The notes below the pieces were generated by a model. The model was not told where the DNA came from. It was given only the letters and a program-made list of their open reading frames with translations, and did no database searches. A stretch of DNA of 64,000 bases. It comes from Acinetobacter boissieri. Lineage in GTDB: Bacteria; Pseudomonadota; Gammaproteobacteria; Pseudomonadales; Moraxellaceae. A program made the translations under genes and the position numbers. Location: NCBI RefSeq assembly GCF_900096955.1, contig NZ_FMYL01000002.1:62001-126000 (forward strand). Direction: 5' to 3'. Shown here one piece after another: positions 8,867 to 19,495 of the stretch (position 1 is the first letter of the stretch; each line of letters begins with the position of its first letter).

Positions 8867-9636
8867 TCACGTATTCCTGAACCTCTAGAAAGTAAGTAGT
8901 AAGCAATTGCATAAAATATGGCAGAAAATATGGTCATCACCAAGAGTGATATCATTACATTAACATCGCTATGTCCTAAAATACCGTAGCGAAAAGCATT
9001 GACCATATAAACAATTGGATTAATTAGTGATAGGTTTTGCCAAAATGGGCTTAAGCTACTCATTGAATAAAATACACCGCCTAAATAGGTAAGGGGTGTT
9101 AAAATAAATGTGGGTACAATAGAAATGTCATCGAAAGATTTTGCATAATATGCATTGATGAAACCTGCCAGTGAAAACAATAAACTGGTAATGACAACGG
9201 TGTAAATAGTCACAAAAATATTATAAATACCAAGGTGTGTGAAAAATAAGCTCACCAGCGTGACAATAAAGCCAACACAGACACCACGGCATATTCCACC
9301 AATCACATAACCCCAAAGTACTAAATACATGGGTGTTGGGCTAGTAATCAGTTCTTCAATACTGTGTTGAAATTTAGCACTGAAGAAGCTTGAGCAAACA
9401 TTGGAGTAGCTATTGGTAATGACAGACATCATAATAAGACCAGGTACAATAAATTGCATATAGCTAAAACCTGCCATTTCACCAATACGTGATCCGACCA
9501 AATTGCCAAAGATTACAAAATATAAGCTCATAGTAATGGCGGGTGGAAGCAATGTTTGTGGCCAAATACGTAAAAAACGTCTGACTTCTTTATAGACCAG
9601 TGTCCAGAGTGCAACACGCAGTTGTGATAAATTCAT
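8863..9636 (-). CDS. ABC-2 type transporter permease (YadH-like)
   Basis: Inner-membrane subunit of an exporter, 257 aa with about six transmembrane segments. It shows the ABC-2 signature near the C-terminus (TFILTPLTYLGGVFYS, followed by LINPIVYMVNAFRYG). Close in style to E. coli YadH. It overlaps the upstream ATPase gene by 4 bp (ATGA-type junction), so the two are translationally coupled and form one transporter. Substrate unknown. Confidence 0.88.
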   Translation of the reverse strand: MNLSQLRVALWTLVYKEVRRFLRIWPQTLLPPAITMSLYFVIFGNLVGSRIGEMAGFSYMQFIVPGLIMMSVITNSYSNVCSSFFSAKFQHSIEELITSPTPMYLVLWGYVIGGICRGVCVGFIVTLVSLFFTHLGIYNIFVTIYTVVITSLLFSLAGFINAYYAKSFDDISIVPTFILTPLTYLGGVFYSMSSLSPFWQNLSLINPIVYMVNAFRYGILGHSDVNVMISLLVMTIFSAIFYAIAYYLLSRGSGIRE

Positions 9637-10568
9637 GATGTTGCCTCTTGCAGATTCTTTTCTACCATTTTGACAAAAATTTCTTCTAAGCGATTTGTTT
9701 TATTTCGCATACTGCGAACTTTGATATCGAGTGTACTAAAAAGTTGAAAAATCTCGTTGAGTGAATGTGCTTTATTCATAGTCACTTCAAGTGTCATTGG
9801 ATCAATTAGGTTAAATTCAATACCAATGAGCTGGACATGAATGGGTTCAATGGCATGTTCCAAATCAAAAATAAAAGATTCTTCATTGAGTTGGCCTAAG
9901 AAGTCTTTCATAGCAGTATCTTCTTTAATCACGCCATGATCAATAATTGCAATACGTCGGCACAGCATTTCTGCTTCTTCTAAATAGTGTGTAGTCAGAA
10001 TAATTGCTGTACCTTGTTGGTTCGTTTCTTGTAGAAAACTCCACATTGAACGACGTAGTTCAATATCTACACCTGCTGTAGGCTCATCTAAAATAAGTAG
10101 TTTGGGGTTATGCATCATCGCCCTTGCAATCATTAGGCGTCGTTTCATACCACCAGAAAGCATACGTGCCTGTACATTTCTTTTTGACCACAATCCGAGT
10201 TTTTCTAAATAGTGCTCGGCGCGCTGTTCAGCTACTTTTTTAGGAATACCGTAGTAGCCTGCTTGAGTGACCAAAATATCAAACGTTTTTTCAAAGTGTC
10301 CAAAATTAAATTCTTGTGGTACAACGCCGAGGTATTGTTTGGCATTTGATGGATCTGTTTCTAAATTGTGGCCAAAAATATTGACTTGCCCTGATGTTTT
10401 TTTCGTTAGTGAGCTAATAATACCAATCGTTGTCGATTTTCCTGCACCATTTGGACCTAGAAGTGCATAAAATTCGCCTTCGGGAACAGTTAAATTGATA
10501 TTTTTAAGTGCTTGGAACCCATTTTTATACGTCTTTGAGAGTTCTTGAAGTACCAAGGCAGAAGTCAT
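9633..10568 (-). CDS. ABC transporter ATP-binding protein (YadG-like)
   Basis: ATPase partner of the adjacent permease; 311 aa. Walker A GPNGAGKST, signature LSGGMKRRL, Walker B LLILDEPTAG followed by VD, and the H-switch TTHYLEEAE are all intact, so it should be active. A C-terminal extension (~residues 215-311) is typical of YadG/CcmA-like exporters. First gene of the yadG-yadH-queF-like unit; its promoter must lie in 10569-10742. Confidence 0.9.
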   Translation of the reverse strand: MTSALVLQELSKTYKNGFQALKNINLTVPEGEFYALLGPNGAGKSTTIGIISSLTKKTSGQVNIFGHNLETDPSNAKQYLGVVPQEFNFGHFEKTFDILVTQAGYYGIPKKVAEQRAEHYLEKLGLWSKRNVQARMLSGGMKRRLMIARAMMHNPKLLILDEPTAGVDIELRRSMWSFLQETNQQGTAIILTTHYLEEAEMLCRRIAIIDHGVIKEDTAMKDFLGQLNEESFIFDLEHAIEPIHVQLIGIEFNLIDPMTLEVTMNKAHSLNEIFQLFSTLDIKVRSMRNKTNRLEEIFVKMVEKNLQEATS

Positions 10569-10742
10569 AAGTTGCTCACAGCTAACAGAATAGGTGATAG
10601 TGACAGTATTATATAAAATAAACCAACTGTGTATAAAGTAAAGTATTGCTAATTTGCCGTAAAACTACGCAGTGCATAAGATATATGAGGAAACTTAATA
10701 ATTCTTTTATAATAATGGGTTGATTTTTATTGTTTTTATACT

Positions 10743-10818
10743 TGGTACGCCCAGCGGGACTCGAACCCACTCCACAGGCTTCGGAAACCTGTACTCTATC
10801 CAGTTAAGCTATAGGCGC
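10743..10818 (-). tRNA. tRNA-Arg, anticodon CCG
   Basis: Cloverleaf read on the minus strand: acceptor arm GCGCCTA paired with TGGGCGT, D-arm with CTGGATAG, anticodon stem CAGGT/GCCTG enclosing TTCCGAA (anticodon CCG, reading CGG), T-arm GTGGG-TTCGAGT-CCCGC, discriminator A and an encoded CCA end. 76 nt including CCA. No variable-arm insertion or mismatch that would disable it. Confidence 0.95.
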
Positions 10819-10928
10819 ATGGCGCACATCATAACAAAAAAAACCATAAGGTAAAGCATTGATCTTATAAATTATATCTAATGTACATGATTTAATCAGA
10901 ACAGGTATGGATTAATATATTACACGTT

Positions 10929-11063
10929 TCATTTTTTAGCTTCTCGCTTACAGCGCTCAGAGCAGTACTTAACCTCATTCCAACAACGTTGCCATTTTTT
11001 ACGCCAGCTAAACGGCCTATGACAGTACACACAGATTTTTTCAGGTAAGTGCTGTTTTTTCAT
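10929..11063 (-). CDS. Small DUF2256-type zinc-ribbon-like protein (44 aa)
   Basis: A short gene starting MKKQHLPEKICVYCHRPF and containing WRKKWQRCWNEVKYCSERC. The two Cys pairs (CVYC and CSERC), with an extra Cys between, resemble a small zinc-binding motif, and the overall pattern is that of DUF2256. Such proteins are often encoded near photolyase/cryptochrome genes, but none is present here. It lies between tRNA-Arg and the Sel1-repeat gene. Function unknown; a nucleic-acid or metal-binding role is inference. Confidence 0.85.
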   Translation of the reverse strand: MKKQHLPEKICVYCHRPFSWRKKWQRCWNEVKYCSERCKREAKK

Positions 11064-11178
11064 ATTGAATTACCCAAAATATAAGTAAGGAGAGTCATGT
11101 ATTTTATCGACCCTCCATTTTGGCGTATAATATTAGAGCTACAGCTCTTGAATAGAGCTGTATTTCATTTTTGTGAGA

Positions 11179-12231
11179 TTAGTAGCTTAAGCCTTCAAGT
11201 GCACTTTTAGCACGAGAATGTCCTTGATCTGCAGCTTGTCTTAACCATTTAATACCTTGGCTACGGTTTTGGTTGGTACCTATGCCATCGAGTAACATAA
11301 CGCCAAGGTTGTATTGAGCAATTGGATTGCCTTGTTCGGCTGCTTTTTTAAACCAGTCTATGGCAAGCGTTGGGCTTTTTGAAACACCTTGGCCAACCTT
11401 GTAAGCAAGACCTAGATTTGTTTGAGCCACATCGTTGCCTTGTTGGGCTGCTTTTTTAAACCATTGTGTAGCAAGGTCAAAGTCTCTAGGAACATCTTGT
11501 CCTGCAATATAGAGTAGCCCTAAATTTGTCTGAGCCGTTGTGTCACCTCTATTAGCAGCTTGTCTAAGTTGATCAAGAGTAGTATTACCATTTGTTGAAT
11601 TAGTATTTGATCTTGAGTTTGTTGCCGGGGTTTCTCTTACATTTTGTTGAGAAGTCTGATTGTTTCTAGAGTTCTCTTGGGTGTTGTTACCACGAATAAC
11701 TTCTTGGTTGTTTCTAGAGCTCTCTTGATTGTTACCACGGCTCACTTCTTGGTTGTTTCTAGAGTGCTCTTGATTAGTCCCACGGCTCACTTCTTGATTG
11801 TTTCTAAAGTTCTCTTGATTAGTCCCACGTGTAGTCTGATTAGAGTTAATAGATCTCTCTTCACTTCTGGTATTTGATGGTTGTGACGGTAGAGCCACCT
11901 CTTTTGTCTGAGGTGCATTTTGGATTTTGCTTATTGAAATATCTTGGCCATTACCACGTATATTTTGGTTCTGGTTAGAATTTCTAGCATTATTGCCTTC
12001 ATTGTTTCTGTTAGAATTGCCCTCAGATACTCTTCCACTATTGCTATTTTGAGCAACTCTAGTCGAGTTTGAGTTATTTACACTGCTCGCAGAAGTTTGC
12101 TGGCGTAGATTGGTTTGCTGTTGACCTGTGATTGATCTATTTTCGTTGCTTTCATTGGTGTTGTTTGCATGTGCAGATGTAATGCAAATAAGTAATGGTA
12201 AAGTCGATAAAATAACTGAATTAAATTTCAT
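11179..12231 (-). CDS. Secreted Asn/Gln-rich protein with C-terminal Sel1 repeats
   Basis: 350 aa in three parts. Residues 1-22 are a signal peptide (ILSTLPLLICITSAHA). Residues ~23-220 are a low-complexity Asn/Ser/Gln/Arg region. Residues ~221-350 carry about three to four Sel1-like repeats (QTNLGLLYIAGQDVPRD, QTNLGLAYKVGQGVSKS, QYNLGVMLLDGIG). Sel1 repeats are helical protein-interaction modules, so a periplasmic or surface scaffold is likely. The middle region contains four tandem 15-16-residue units (variants of SRGNNQESSRNNQEV) encoded by a 45-bp DNA repeat at about 11646-11835, a likely site of length variation. Monocistronic. Confidence 0.85.
   Translation of the reverse strand: MKFNSVILSTLPLLICITSAHANNTNESNENRSITGQQQTNLRQQTSASSVNNSNSTRVAQNSNSGRVSEGNSNRNNEGNNARNSNQNQNIRGNGQDISISKIQNAPQTKEVALPSQPSNTRSEERSINSNQTTRGTNQENFRNNQEVSRGTNQEHSRNNQEVSRGNNQESSRNNQEVIRGNNTQENSRNNQTSQQNVRETPATNSRSNTNSTNGNTTLDQLRQAANRGDTTAQTNLGLLYIAGQDVPRDFDLATQWFKKAAQQGNDVAQTNLGLAYKVGQGVSKSPTLAIDWFKKAAEQGNPIAQYNLGVMLLDGIGTNQNRSQGIKWLRQAADQGHSRAKSALEGLSY
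11646..11835 (-). repeat. In-frame 45-bp tandem repeat inside the Sel1-protein gene
   Basis: Four consecutive units of about 45 bp (one of 48) encode variants of SRGxNQExSRNNQEV. Blocks such as TTCTTGGTTGTTTCTAGAG recur on the plus strand near 11700, 11750 and 11790. Units are similar but not identical. Slippage would change protein length without shifting frame. Confidence 0.8.
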
Positions 12232-12390
12232 ATTGAAAAAACCTTTTGGGTATCTTTAAATGATTTATATATTGAATGATAACAACTCACCTTAGAGTTG
12301 TCTGTTTTTTATTTGTACGATTTAGTTGTGTGCGATGATTTTTCTTGTGTTAATAGTAAGTTAGCTGTTAATTAATTTTTACAATAAAGT

Positions 12391-12422
12391 AAAAAGCCAT
12401 GTGTTATCTACATGGCTTTTTC
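12391..12422. terminator. Terminator downstream of the ExoX-like gene
   Basis: AAAAAGCCATGTG and CATGGCTTTTT form an A-stem-T structure. It ends 2 bp before the stop of the minus-strand exonuclease gene (12424) and could work in both directions. Confidence 0.8.
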
Positions 12423-12423
12423 A

Positions 12424-13113
12424 TTAAAACACCAGATTTTCTAAAGCCTGTTTTAAGTAAGGGTCGAGCTCTTGTTGTTTAAGTAACCACTGTACATAGT
12501 CTATTGGTAAGTCTTTAATTAAAGTCCCTTTGTGTTTACCAAAGCTTAGTTTTTTAGGAATGCGAGCCTCTTCAGAGGCTAAGTATAATGCATGTATGTT
12601 TTGCACGCCCATGGCTGCAATGATATGCATCAAAATATTAGCAGTTAATATAATATCTGCATCGGCACGATGTGCACCTTTAAGGAGTTGTCTTGCTCTT
12701 AAGCTGCCTTGGCTGATTTGGTAAATAAGGGCTGAAATATTGTGTGCTTCAGCATCTGGCCAAACATGTCTTGCTAATGCCAATGTACAAATAGGTTTGA
12801 GATTAGAGGTGTCTATACCACAACGAGCAATGGCTTGTATGTCATAGTCAATATTATGACCAATAATGTATTCCACTGAATTTGGTAACTGAAAGGTAGT
12901 GTAATGTGGTTGATTTACAAGATCCGACTCTAAAATATGGTGTACAGCCATAGATGCAAAAGAGATGGGTTCATCAACCTGATAGAGCTGATCAAAAATT
13001 TGTTCTTTAAATAGGCTTAATTGGCCATGTTCTAAGCAAATAGGTGCATATGCAATTTCGATAGGTAATCCATTGAGTGTATGGGTTTCTGTATCTAGAA
13101 TAATACTTTGCAT
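12424..13113 (-). CDS. ExoX-like 3'-5' exonuclease with DUF3820 domain
   Basis: 229 aa. N-terminal DEDDh exonuclease fold: the first acidic pair is in IILDTETH (Exo I), the second in GHNIDYDIQ (Exo II), and HRADADI is the Exo III region with the His and last Asp. The C-terminal ~45 residues (SFGKHKGTLIKDLPIDYVQWLL) match the DUF3820 module seen in exodeoxyribonuclease X and related proteins. Predicted to degrade ssDNA or mismatched 3' ends in repair. Divergent from glyA across 226 bp. Confidence 0.85.
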   Translation of the reverse strand: MQSIILDTETHTLNGLPIEIAYAPICLEHGQLSLFKEQIFDQLYQVDEPISFASMAVHHILESDLVNQPHYTTFQLPNSVEYIIGHNIDYDIQAIARCGIDTSNLKPICTLALARHVWPDAEAHNISALIYQISQGSLRARQLLKGAHRADADIILTANILMHIIAAMGVQNIHALYLASEEARIPKKLSFGKHKGTLIKDLPIDYVQWLLKQQELDPYLKQALENLVF

Positions 13114-13339
13114 AGTTGTGAAAACATATTAAACGGAAATATGACTCTAACATTTTGCAAGCTTTGCCACAATCAAGATATGAAGCTGGGTATTTATTAA
13201 GCCTTGTAATGCTATATACCGATGTAAAATATTTTATTAGATCTAGATTAAAGTTCCTGCCAAAAAGATATAAACTTCATGTTACAATAAGTGCTAGTTT
13301 TAGCACGGCTTAAAAGCCCTAATAAATAGGACCTCGACA

Positions 13340-14590
13340 ATGTTTGCCAACATTTCTATCTCTGAGTTTGATCCAGAATTAGCAAAACAAATCACTGCTG
13401 AAGATGCTCGTCAAGAAGCTCATATTGAGTTGATTGCATCTGAAAACTATTGTTCTCCTGCCGTAATGGAAGCTCAAGGCAGTAAACTAACAAATAAATA
13501 TGCAGAAGGCTATCCTGGTAAACGTTACTACGGTGGTTGTGAGAATGTTGATGTCATCGAGCAAATGGCAATTGACCGTGCAAAAACATTGTTTGGTGCA
13601 GACTATGCAAATGTGCAACCCCATGCAGGTTCGCAAGCAAATGCTGCTGTTTATTTGGCTTTACTCAGTGCAGGCGATACTGTGCTTGGTATGAGTCTTG
13701 CCCACGGTGGTCATTTAACACACGGTTCAAAAGTAAACTTTTCAGGTAAAACGTATAACGCCGTACAATATGGCTTAAATCCTGAAACAGGTGAAATTGA
13801 TTACGAAGAAGTAGAGCGTTTAGCATTAGAACATAAACCACGTATGATCGTTGCTGGTTTTTCTGCGTATAGCCGTGTAGTAGATTGGCAACGTTTTCGT
13901 GACATTGCAGACAAAGTAGATGCCTATTTGTTTGTTGATATGGCACATGTAGCAGGTCTTGTGGCAGCAGGTCTTTACCCGAACCCTGTACAAATTGCAG
14001 ATGTAACCACAACAACAACGCACAAAACATTGCGTGGCCCACGTTCAGGTCTTATTTTAGCTAAAGCGAACGAAGCTATTGAGAAAAAATTACAATCAGC
14101 AGTTTTTCCAGGCAACCAAGGTGGCCCGTTAATGCATGCGATTGCAGGTAAAGCGGTATGCTTTAAAGAAGCAATGACACCTGAGTTTAAAACCTATCAA
14201 CAACACGTGGTTAAAAATGCTCAAGTCATGGCAAACGTTTTAATTGAACGTGGTTATGAAATTGTTTCTGGTGGTACAGATAATCACTTGTTCTTATTGT
14301 CTTTAATTAAACAAGATGTGACAGGTAAAGAAGCAGATGCATGGTTAGGTGCTGCACATATTACAGTGAATAAAAACTCTGTGCCCAATGATCCACGCTC
14401 ACCATTTGTGACTTCAGGTATTCGTATTGGTACACCAGCGGTAACAACACGTGGTTTTGGCGAATCAGAAGTATCTGACTTAGCACACTGGATTGCTGAT
14501 GTACTAGACAGTAAAGGCGATGAGGCAGTGATTGCTACTGTGAAAGAAAAAGTAGCGACAGTATGCGCAAAATTCCCTGTGTATGCATAG
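13340..14590 (+). CDS. glyA: Serine hydroxymethyltransferase
   Basis: PLP enzyme interconverting serine plus THF with glycine plus 5,10-methylene-THF; main source of one-carbon units. 416 aa, full-length. Family segments are [34 protein letters not shown], and the PLP-lysine motif [19 protein letters not shown] and [15 protein letters not shown] follow. The leader carries two small hairpins (GTGCTA/TAGCAC and GGCTTAAAAGCC) just before the AGGACC ribosome-binding site. Monocistronic, with its own terminator. Confidence 0.98.
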   Translation: MFANISISEFDPELAKQITAEDARQEAHIELIASENYCSPAVMEAQGSKLTNKYAEGYPGKRYYGGCENVDVIEQMAIDRAKTLFGADYANVQPHAGSQANAAVYLALLSAGDTVLGMSLAHGGHLTHGSKVNFSGKTYNAVQYGLNPETGEIDYEEVERLALEHKPRMIVAGFSAYSRVVDWQRFRDIADKVDAYLFVDMAHVAGLVAAGLYPNPVQIADVTTTTTHKTLRGPRSGLILAKANEAIEKKLQSAVFPGNQGGPLMHAIAGKAVCFKEAMTPEFKTYQQHVVKNAQVMANVLIERGYEIVSGGTDNHLFLLSLIKQDVTGKEADAWLGAAHITVNKNSVPNDPRSPFVTSGIRIGTPAVTTRGFGESEVSDLAHWIADVLDSKGDEAVIATVKEKVATVCAKFPVYA

Positions 14591-14636
14591 GTAAGTAATA
14601 TATTTAGATGATGTTTTAAATATCATATAATCCACT

Positions 14637-14667
14637 AAAACCGAGTGAACATTGTTGGCTCGGTTTT
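14637..14667 (+). terminator. glyA terminator
   Basis: AAAACCGAG and CTCGGTTTTTT form a hairpin with a T-run about 50 bp after the glyA stop. Confidence 0.85.
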
Positions 14668-14834
14668 TTGCTTTGTGTGGCTGTGTTTAAGTGATATGAC
14701 ACAAAAAAATGATGATAGTTGTTTTGATAATTCTAGGATTTTTTTGCAATCATGGTTAGACTATGCCGCATTGTATTTCACCTGCTGACATAATCATGTG
14801 TTATTTGGGTATTTTTATTTGAGAATAGTGAAAG

Positions 14835-15923
14835 ATGAAAGAGTCGTTACGTTTACGTTTAGATCAGTTGACTGATCGCCATGAGGAGCTGAACGCACTG
14901 CTTGCAGATGTGGAAGTGATTTCTGATAATAAGCGTTTTCGCACATTGTCACGTGAACATAATGATCTCACTGAACTCACTGAGTTTTGGAAAAAATACC
15001 GTCAGGCAGAGCAAGACATTATCACTGCAGAAGATATGTTGAGTGATGCTGACTTTAAAGAGATGGCCCAAGAAGAAATTCGTGAGAATCAAAACTTGCT
15101 TAAAACACTTGAAGATCAACTCAATGTTTTAATGATTCCAAAAGACCCTAATGATGCCAATGCTGCTTACCTTGAAGTGCGTGCTGGTACAGGTGGTGAT
15201 GAAGCAGCCATTTTTTCTGGCGACTTATTCCGTATGTACAGTAAATTTGCTGAAACACAAGGCTGGCGTATTGAAGTGTTGTCTGAAAATGAGGGCGAAC
15301 ACGGTGGTTATAAAGAAGTGATTTGTCGCATTAATGGTGAAGGTGTTTACGGTCGTTTAAAATTTGAAAGTGGTGCCCACCGTGTACAACGTGTGCCTGC
15401 AACAGAGTCTCAAGGACGTGTACACACATCTGCATGTACAGTGGCCATTTTACCTGAAATAGATGTAGACACTACAGTAGAAATTAACCCATCAGATTTA
15501 CGCATAGATACCTATAGAGCCTCTGGTGCAGGTGGTCAGCATATTAACAAAACTGACTCTGCGGTACGTATTACTCATATTCCATCTGGTGTAGTAGTTG
15601 AATGCCAAGAAGAACGCTCACAACATAAAAATAAAGCTAAAGCATTATCGTTATTGGTTTCACGCTTAGAAAATGCAAAACGCCAAGAGCAAGAAAATGC
15701 GACTTCAGAAATGCGCCGTGACTTGGTTGGATCAGGTGATCGTTCAGAGCGTATTCGTACTTATAACTATCCACAGGGTCGTATGACAGATCACCGTATT
15801 AACCTTACATTGTATAAACTAGATGCGATTGTTGAGGGAGATTTAACAGAACTTCTTGACAGCTTACATCGAGAATATCAGGCTGACCAGTTGGCAATGA
15901 TTGCACAACAAAATGGTGGCTAA
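14835..15923 (+). CDS. prfA: Peptide chain release factor 1
   Basis: Decodes UAA/UAG and triggers peptide hydrolysis. 362 aa with the GGQ catalytic loop in [19 protein letters not shown]. The PxT-type codon-recognition tripeptide is visible as PAT in [14 protein letters not shown], which marks RF1 rather than RF2. Translationally close to prmC, whose product methylates the GGQ glutamine, so the enzyme and its substrate are co-expressed. Confidence 0.98.
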   Translation: MKESLRLRLDQLTDRHEELNALLADVEVISDNKRFRTLSREHNDLTELTEFWKKYRQAEQDIITAEDMLSDADFKEMAQEEIRENQNLLKTLEDQLNVLMIPKDPNDANAAYLEVRAGTGGDEAAIFSGDLFRMYSKFAETQGWRIEVLSENEGEHGGYKEVICRINGEGVYGRLKFESGAHRVQRVPATESQGRVHTSACTVAILPEIDVDTTVEINPSDLRIDTYRASGAGGQHINKTDSAVRITHIPSGVVVECQEERSQHKNKAKALSLLVSRLENAKRQEQENATSEMRRDLVGSGDRSERIRTYNYPQGRMTDHRINLTLYKLDAIVEGDLTELLDSLHREYQADQLAMIAQQNGG

Positions 15924-15927
15924 AGTC

Positions 15928-16758
15928 ATGCAAGTGGTTGATGCATTAAATTTACGTGGTGATGTCGATAGTTATGAACGCCAAGAGGCGGTTTGGTTAT
16001 TGGCTCATATTTTGGAGATAGATGGCTTATCCTTGAAATTGCGGCTATCTGAGCGATTGACAGATGAGCAAACTACAGCATATTTAGATGGTCTAACACG
16101 TTTAGACAAAAATGAACCTTTGGCTTATATTTTGGGATCACAGCCTTTTTGGACGCTTGATTTAAACGTTACATCAGATACTTTGGTCCCTAGACCAGAT
16201 ACTGAAGTTTTGGTGGAAAAGGTATTGGCTTTAGATGTACCGATACAGGCATCTGTACTAGATTTAGGTACCGGTACAGGTGCGATTGCTTTGGCATTGG
16301 CTAGTGAAAAGCCAAATTGGACGATTTGGGCTACAGATATTTACGAGCCGACGTTACAGGTTGCACGTGATAATGCACAAAAACACCAGTTGTCACACGT
16401 TCAGTTTTTTCAAAGCCATTGGTATAAAAACTTACCACAAAGTCATTTTGATGTAATTGTATCGAATCCTCCCTATATTGCACCGAATGACTCGCATTTA
16501 CAGCAATTAAAAAGTGAACCTTTAAGAGCACTTGCGAGTGCAGACAATGGGTTAGCAGATATTGTGGAAATTATACAAGGTGCGACCCATCGATTAAATG
16601 CAAGAGGTTGGTTGGCGATAGAGCATGGATTTGACCAGAAAGATGCAGTACAAACACTATTTCATGAAGCAAACTTTAGCTGTATTCAAACTATAAAAGA
16701 TTATGCAGGAAATGACAGAGTGACGTTTGCTCAGTATAAAATGGGCTTAAATATATAA
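15928..16758 (+). CDS. prmC: Release factor glutamine methyltransferase
   Basis: N5-methylates the GGQ glutamine of RF1/RF2 using SAM. It has an N-terminal helical domain (RQEAVWLLAHILEIDG), the VLDLGTGTGAIALALA SAM-binding motif and catalytic NPPY in VSNPPYIAPND. The frame is open back to a TTG at 15901 overlapping prfA. The ATG at 15928 is preferred because it begins 4 bp after the prfA stop and has GGTGG 8 bases upstream (ATG 15913 is an alternative). Second gene of prfA-prmC; no clear terminator follows. Confidence 0.95.
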   Translation: MQVVDALNLRGDVDSYERQEAVWLLAHILEIDGLSLKLRLSERLTDEQTTAYLDGLTRLDKNEPLAYILGSQPFWTLDLNVTSDTLVPRPDTEVLVEKVLALDVPIQASVLDLGTGTGAIALALASEKPNWTIWATDIYEPTLQVARDNAQKHQLSHVQFFQSHWYKNLPQSHFDVIVSNPPYIAPNDSHLQQLKSEPLRALASADNGLADIVEIIQGATHRLNARGWLAIEHGFDQKDAVQTLFHEANFSCIQTIKDYAGNDRVTFAQYKMGLNI

Positions 16759-16824
16759 TTTAATTATATTTAAGTGACTGATATTGTTTGACTATATGTT
16801 GATTTCTTAATCTGCTGTAGCGTA

Positions 16825-16852
16825 TTACTCGATGAATGACTTGTGCTATAAT
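16825..16852 (+). promoter_or_regulatory. Promoter of the NCS2 permease transcript
   Basis: A perfect TATAAT (16847-16852) follows a weak -35 TTACTC (16825-16830) at 16 bp. Start of transcription near 16859 leaves ~248 nt of leader before the permease ATG. Confidence 0.5.
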
Positions 16853-16858
16853 TATGTG

Positions 16859-17106
16859 GCAATACATTTGCCGCTGAAGGGGCACAACGCATTTCGTCAT
16901 AAAAAAGCTGTATTGAACAACTTTTTTCCATGTGTACTTCGCTGTATTTGAATTCAGCTATGTCATGATTTTACTGGTCTGTAAAGATTAAACTCAAAAT
17001 ATTGGCGTTAATTTTACTTATTTGTGAACCACAAATATACATTCTTATCTTTATGCTCCAGTGTTTTCACATCATATTGGACAATGAAATTTAATAGGGG
17101 CTATTT
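16859..17106 (+). promoter_or_regulatory. Long untranslated leader of the purine permease, function unknown
   Basis: About 248 nt with no ORF of note. A hairpin GGCAA/TTGCC (about 16858-16872) lies at the 5' end, and TTTGTG...CACAAA further down (about 17020-17036). A GGGG ribosome-binding site stands 6-9 nt before the ATG. The length and position upstream of a purine transporter suggest a riboswitch or similar control element. No known purine, guanidine or PRPP consensus could be matched by eye. Confidence 0.35.
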
Positions 17107-18429
17107 ATGGCGACTCCTCAACCTTCTGTTGGTTTATTAGAGCGTCTTTTTAAACTCAGCGAAAATCAAACTTCTGTAAAAACAGAGGCTGTGGCGGGTT
17201 TAACGACATTTTTAACCATGTGTTATATTATTATTGTTAATCCTTTGATTCTTTCTGCTACAGGGATGGACCACGGCGCTGTATTTGTTGCAACATGTAT
17301 TGCTGCTGCAACGGGTTGTTTGGTCATGGGTTTATTGGCCAATTATCCTATCGCACTTGCACCGGGTATGGGCTTAAATGCATATTTTGCTTATTCGGTC
17401 TGTTTGGGAATGCATATTCCATGGCAAACGGCTTTAGCTGCAGTTTTCATGTCGGGTGTGATCTTTATTGTAATCAGTTTGGTACGTGTACGTGAGCTGA
17501 TTATCAATGCCATTCCAATGTCTCTAAAGTTTGCCATTGGAGGCGGAATCGGTTTGTTTTTAGCACTTGTTGCATTGAAAAATGCCGGTATTATCGTTGC
17601 AAATCCTGCAACAATGGTGGGTCTAGGTAATATCAAAGATCCTAAAGCACTTTTAGCTATTCTTGGTTTATTTATCACGGTTGGCTTACATTACTACCGT
17701 GTACGCGGTGCGATTATTATTAGTATTTTAATTATTACAATACTTGCGACCTTTATGGGCTTAAATGAGTTTAAAGGGATTGTGGGTGCACCACCTTCAA
17801 TTGCGCCAACACTATTACAAATGGATTTTTCGAATCTATTTAGTGCAACTTTAATTGGTGTTATTTTTGTCTTTTTTCTCGTTGACTTATTTGACTCGAC
17901 AGGGACCCTGGTTGGTGTAGCACACCGTGCAGGAATTATTAAAGATGATGGTAAAATTCCACGTTTAAAGAAAGTACTACTTGCTGACTCTGTTGCGATT
18001 GTTACAGGTGCGGCTGCAGGTACATCATCGACTACACCTTATATTGAATCTGCATCTGGTGTGGCTGCAGGCGGTCGTACAGGCTTAACAGCGGTTGTAG
18101 TTGCAATATTATTTCTGATCTGTTTATTTTTCTTTCCTCTAGCACAATCTGTACCTGGGTTTGCTACCGCGCCAGCATTATTATTTGTTGCGGTACTGAT
18201 GATTCAAGGTATTACCAAAATTGATTGGGAAGATATTACTGAAGCAGTACCTGCATTTTTAACCATTGCATTTATGCCATTTTCTTATTCAATTGCAGAT
18301 GGAATTGCATTCGGATTTATTAGTTATGCAGTAGTTAAACTTGTAACAGGTAAAGCAAGTAGTGTGCATTGGATGGCATGGGTTATTGCAGGTTTATGGG
18401 TCTTGAAATTTGCAGTTTATGGTGGCTAA
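17107..18429 (+). CDS. NCS2-family purine (adenine/guanine/hypoxanthine) permease
   Basis: Inner-membrane proton symporter of the AzgA-like COG2252 branch; 440 aa with about 12-14 hydrophobic segments. Conserved blocks are KTEAVAGLTTFLTMCYII at the N-terminus, PIALAPGMGLNAYFA and DLFDSTGTLVGVAHRAG. GAAAGTSSTTPYIESASGVAAGGRTG carries substrate-site residues. The next gene is an adenine-deaminase-type enzyme 67 bp downstream, past a hairpin, so adenine or hypoxanthine uptake is the likeliest job. Confidence 0.9.
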   Translation: MATPQPSVGLLERLFKLSENQTSVKTEAVAGLTTFLTMCYIIIVNPLILSATGMDHGAVFVATCIAAATGCLVMGLLANYPIALAPGMGLNAYFAYSVCLGMHIPWQTALAAVFMSGVIFIVISLVRVRELIINAIPMSLKFAIGGGIGLFLALVALKNAGIIVANPATMVGLGNIKDPKALLAILGLFITVGLHYYRVRGAIIISILIITILATFMGLNEFKGIVGAPPSIAPTLLQMDFSNLFSATLIGVIFVFFLVDLFDSTGTLVGVAHRAGIIKDDGKIPRLKKVLLADSVAIVTGAAAGTSSTTPYIESASGVAAGGRTGLTAVVVAILFLICLFFFPLAQSVPGFATAPALLFVAVLMIQGITKIDWEDITEAVPAFLTIAFMPFSYSIADGIAFGFISYAVVKLVTGKASSVHWMAWVIAGLWVLKFAVYGG

Positions 18430-18455
18430 ATGACTACTGAATAAGTCATTTTTCA

Positions 18456-19495
<1,040 letters not shown>

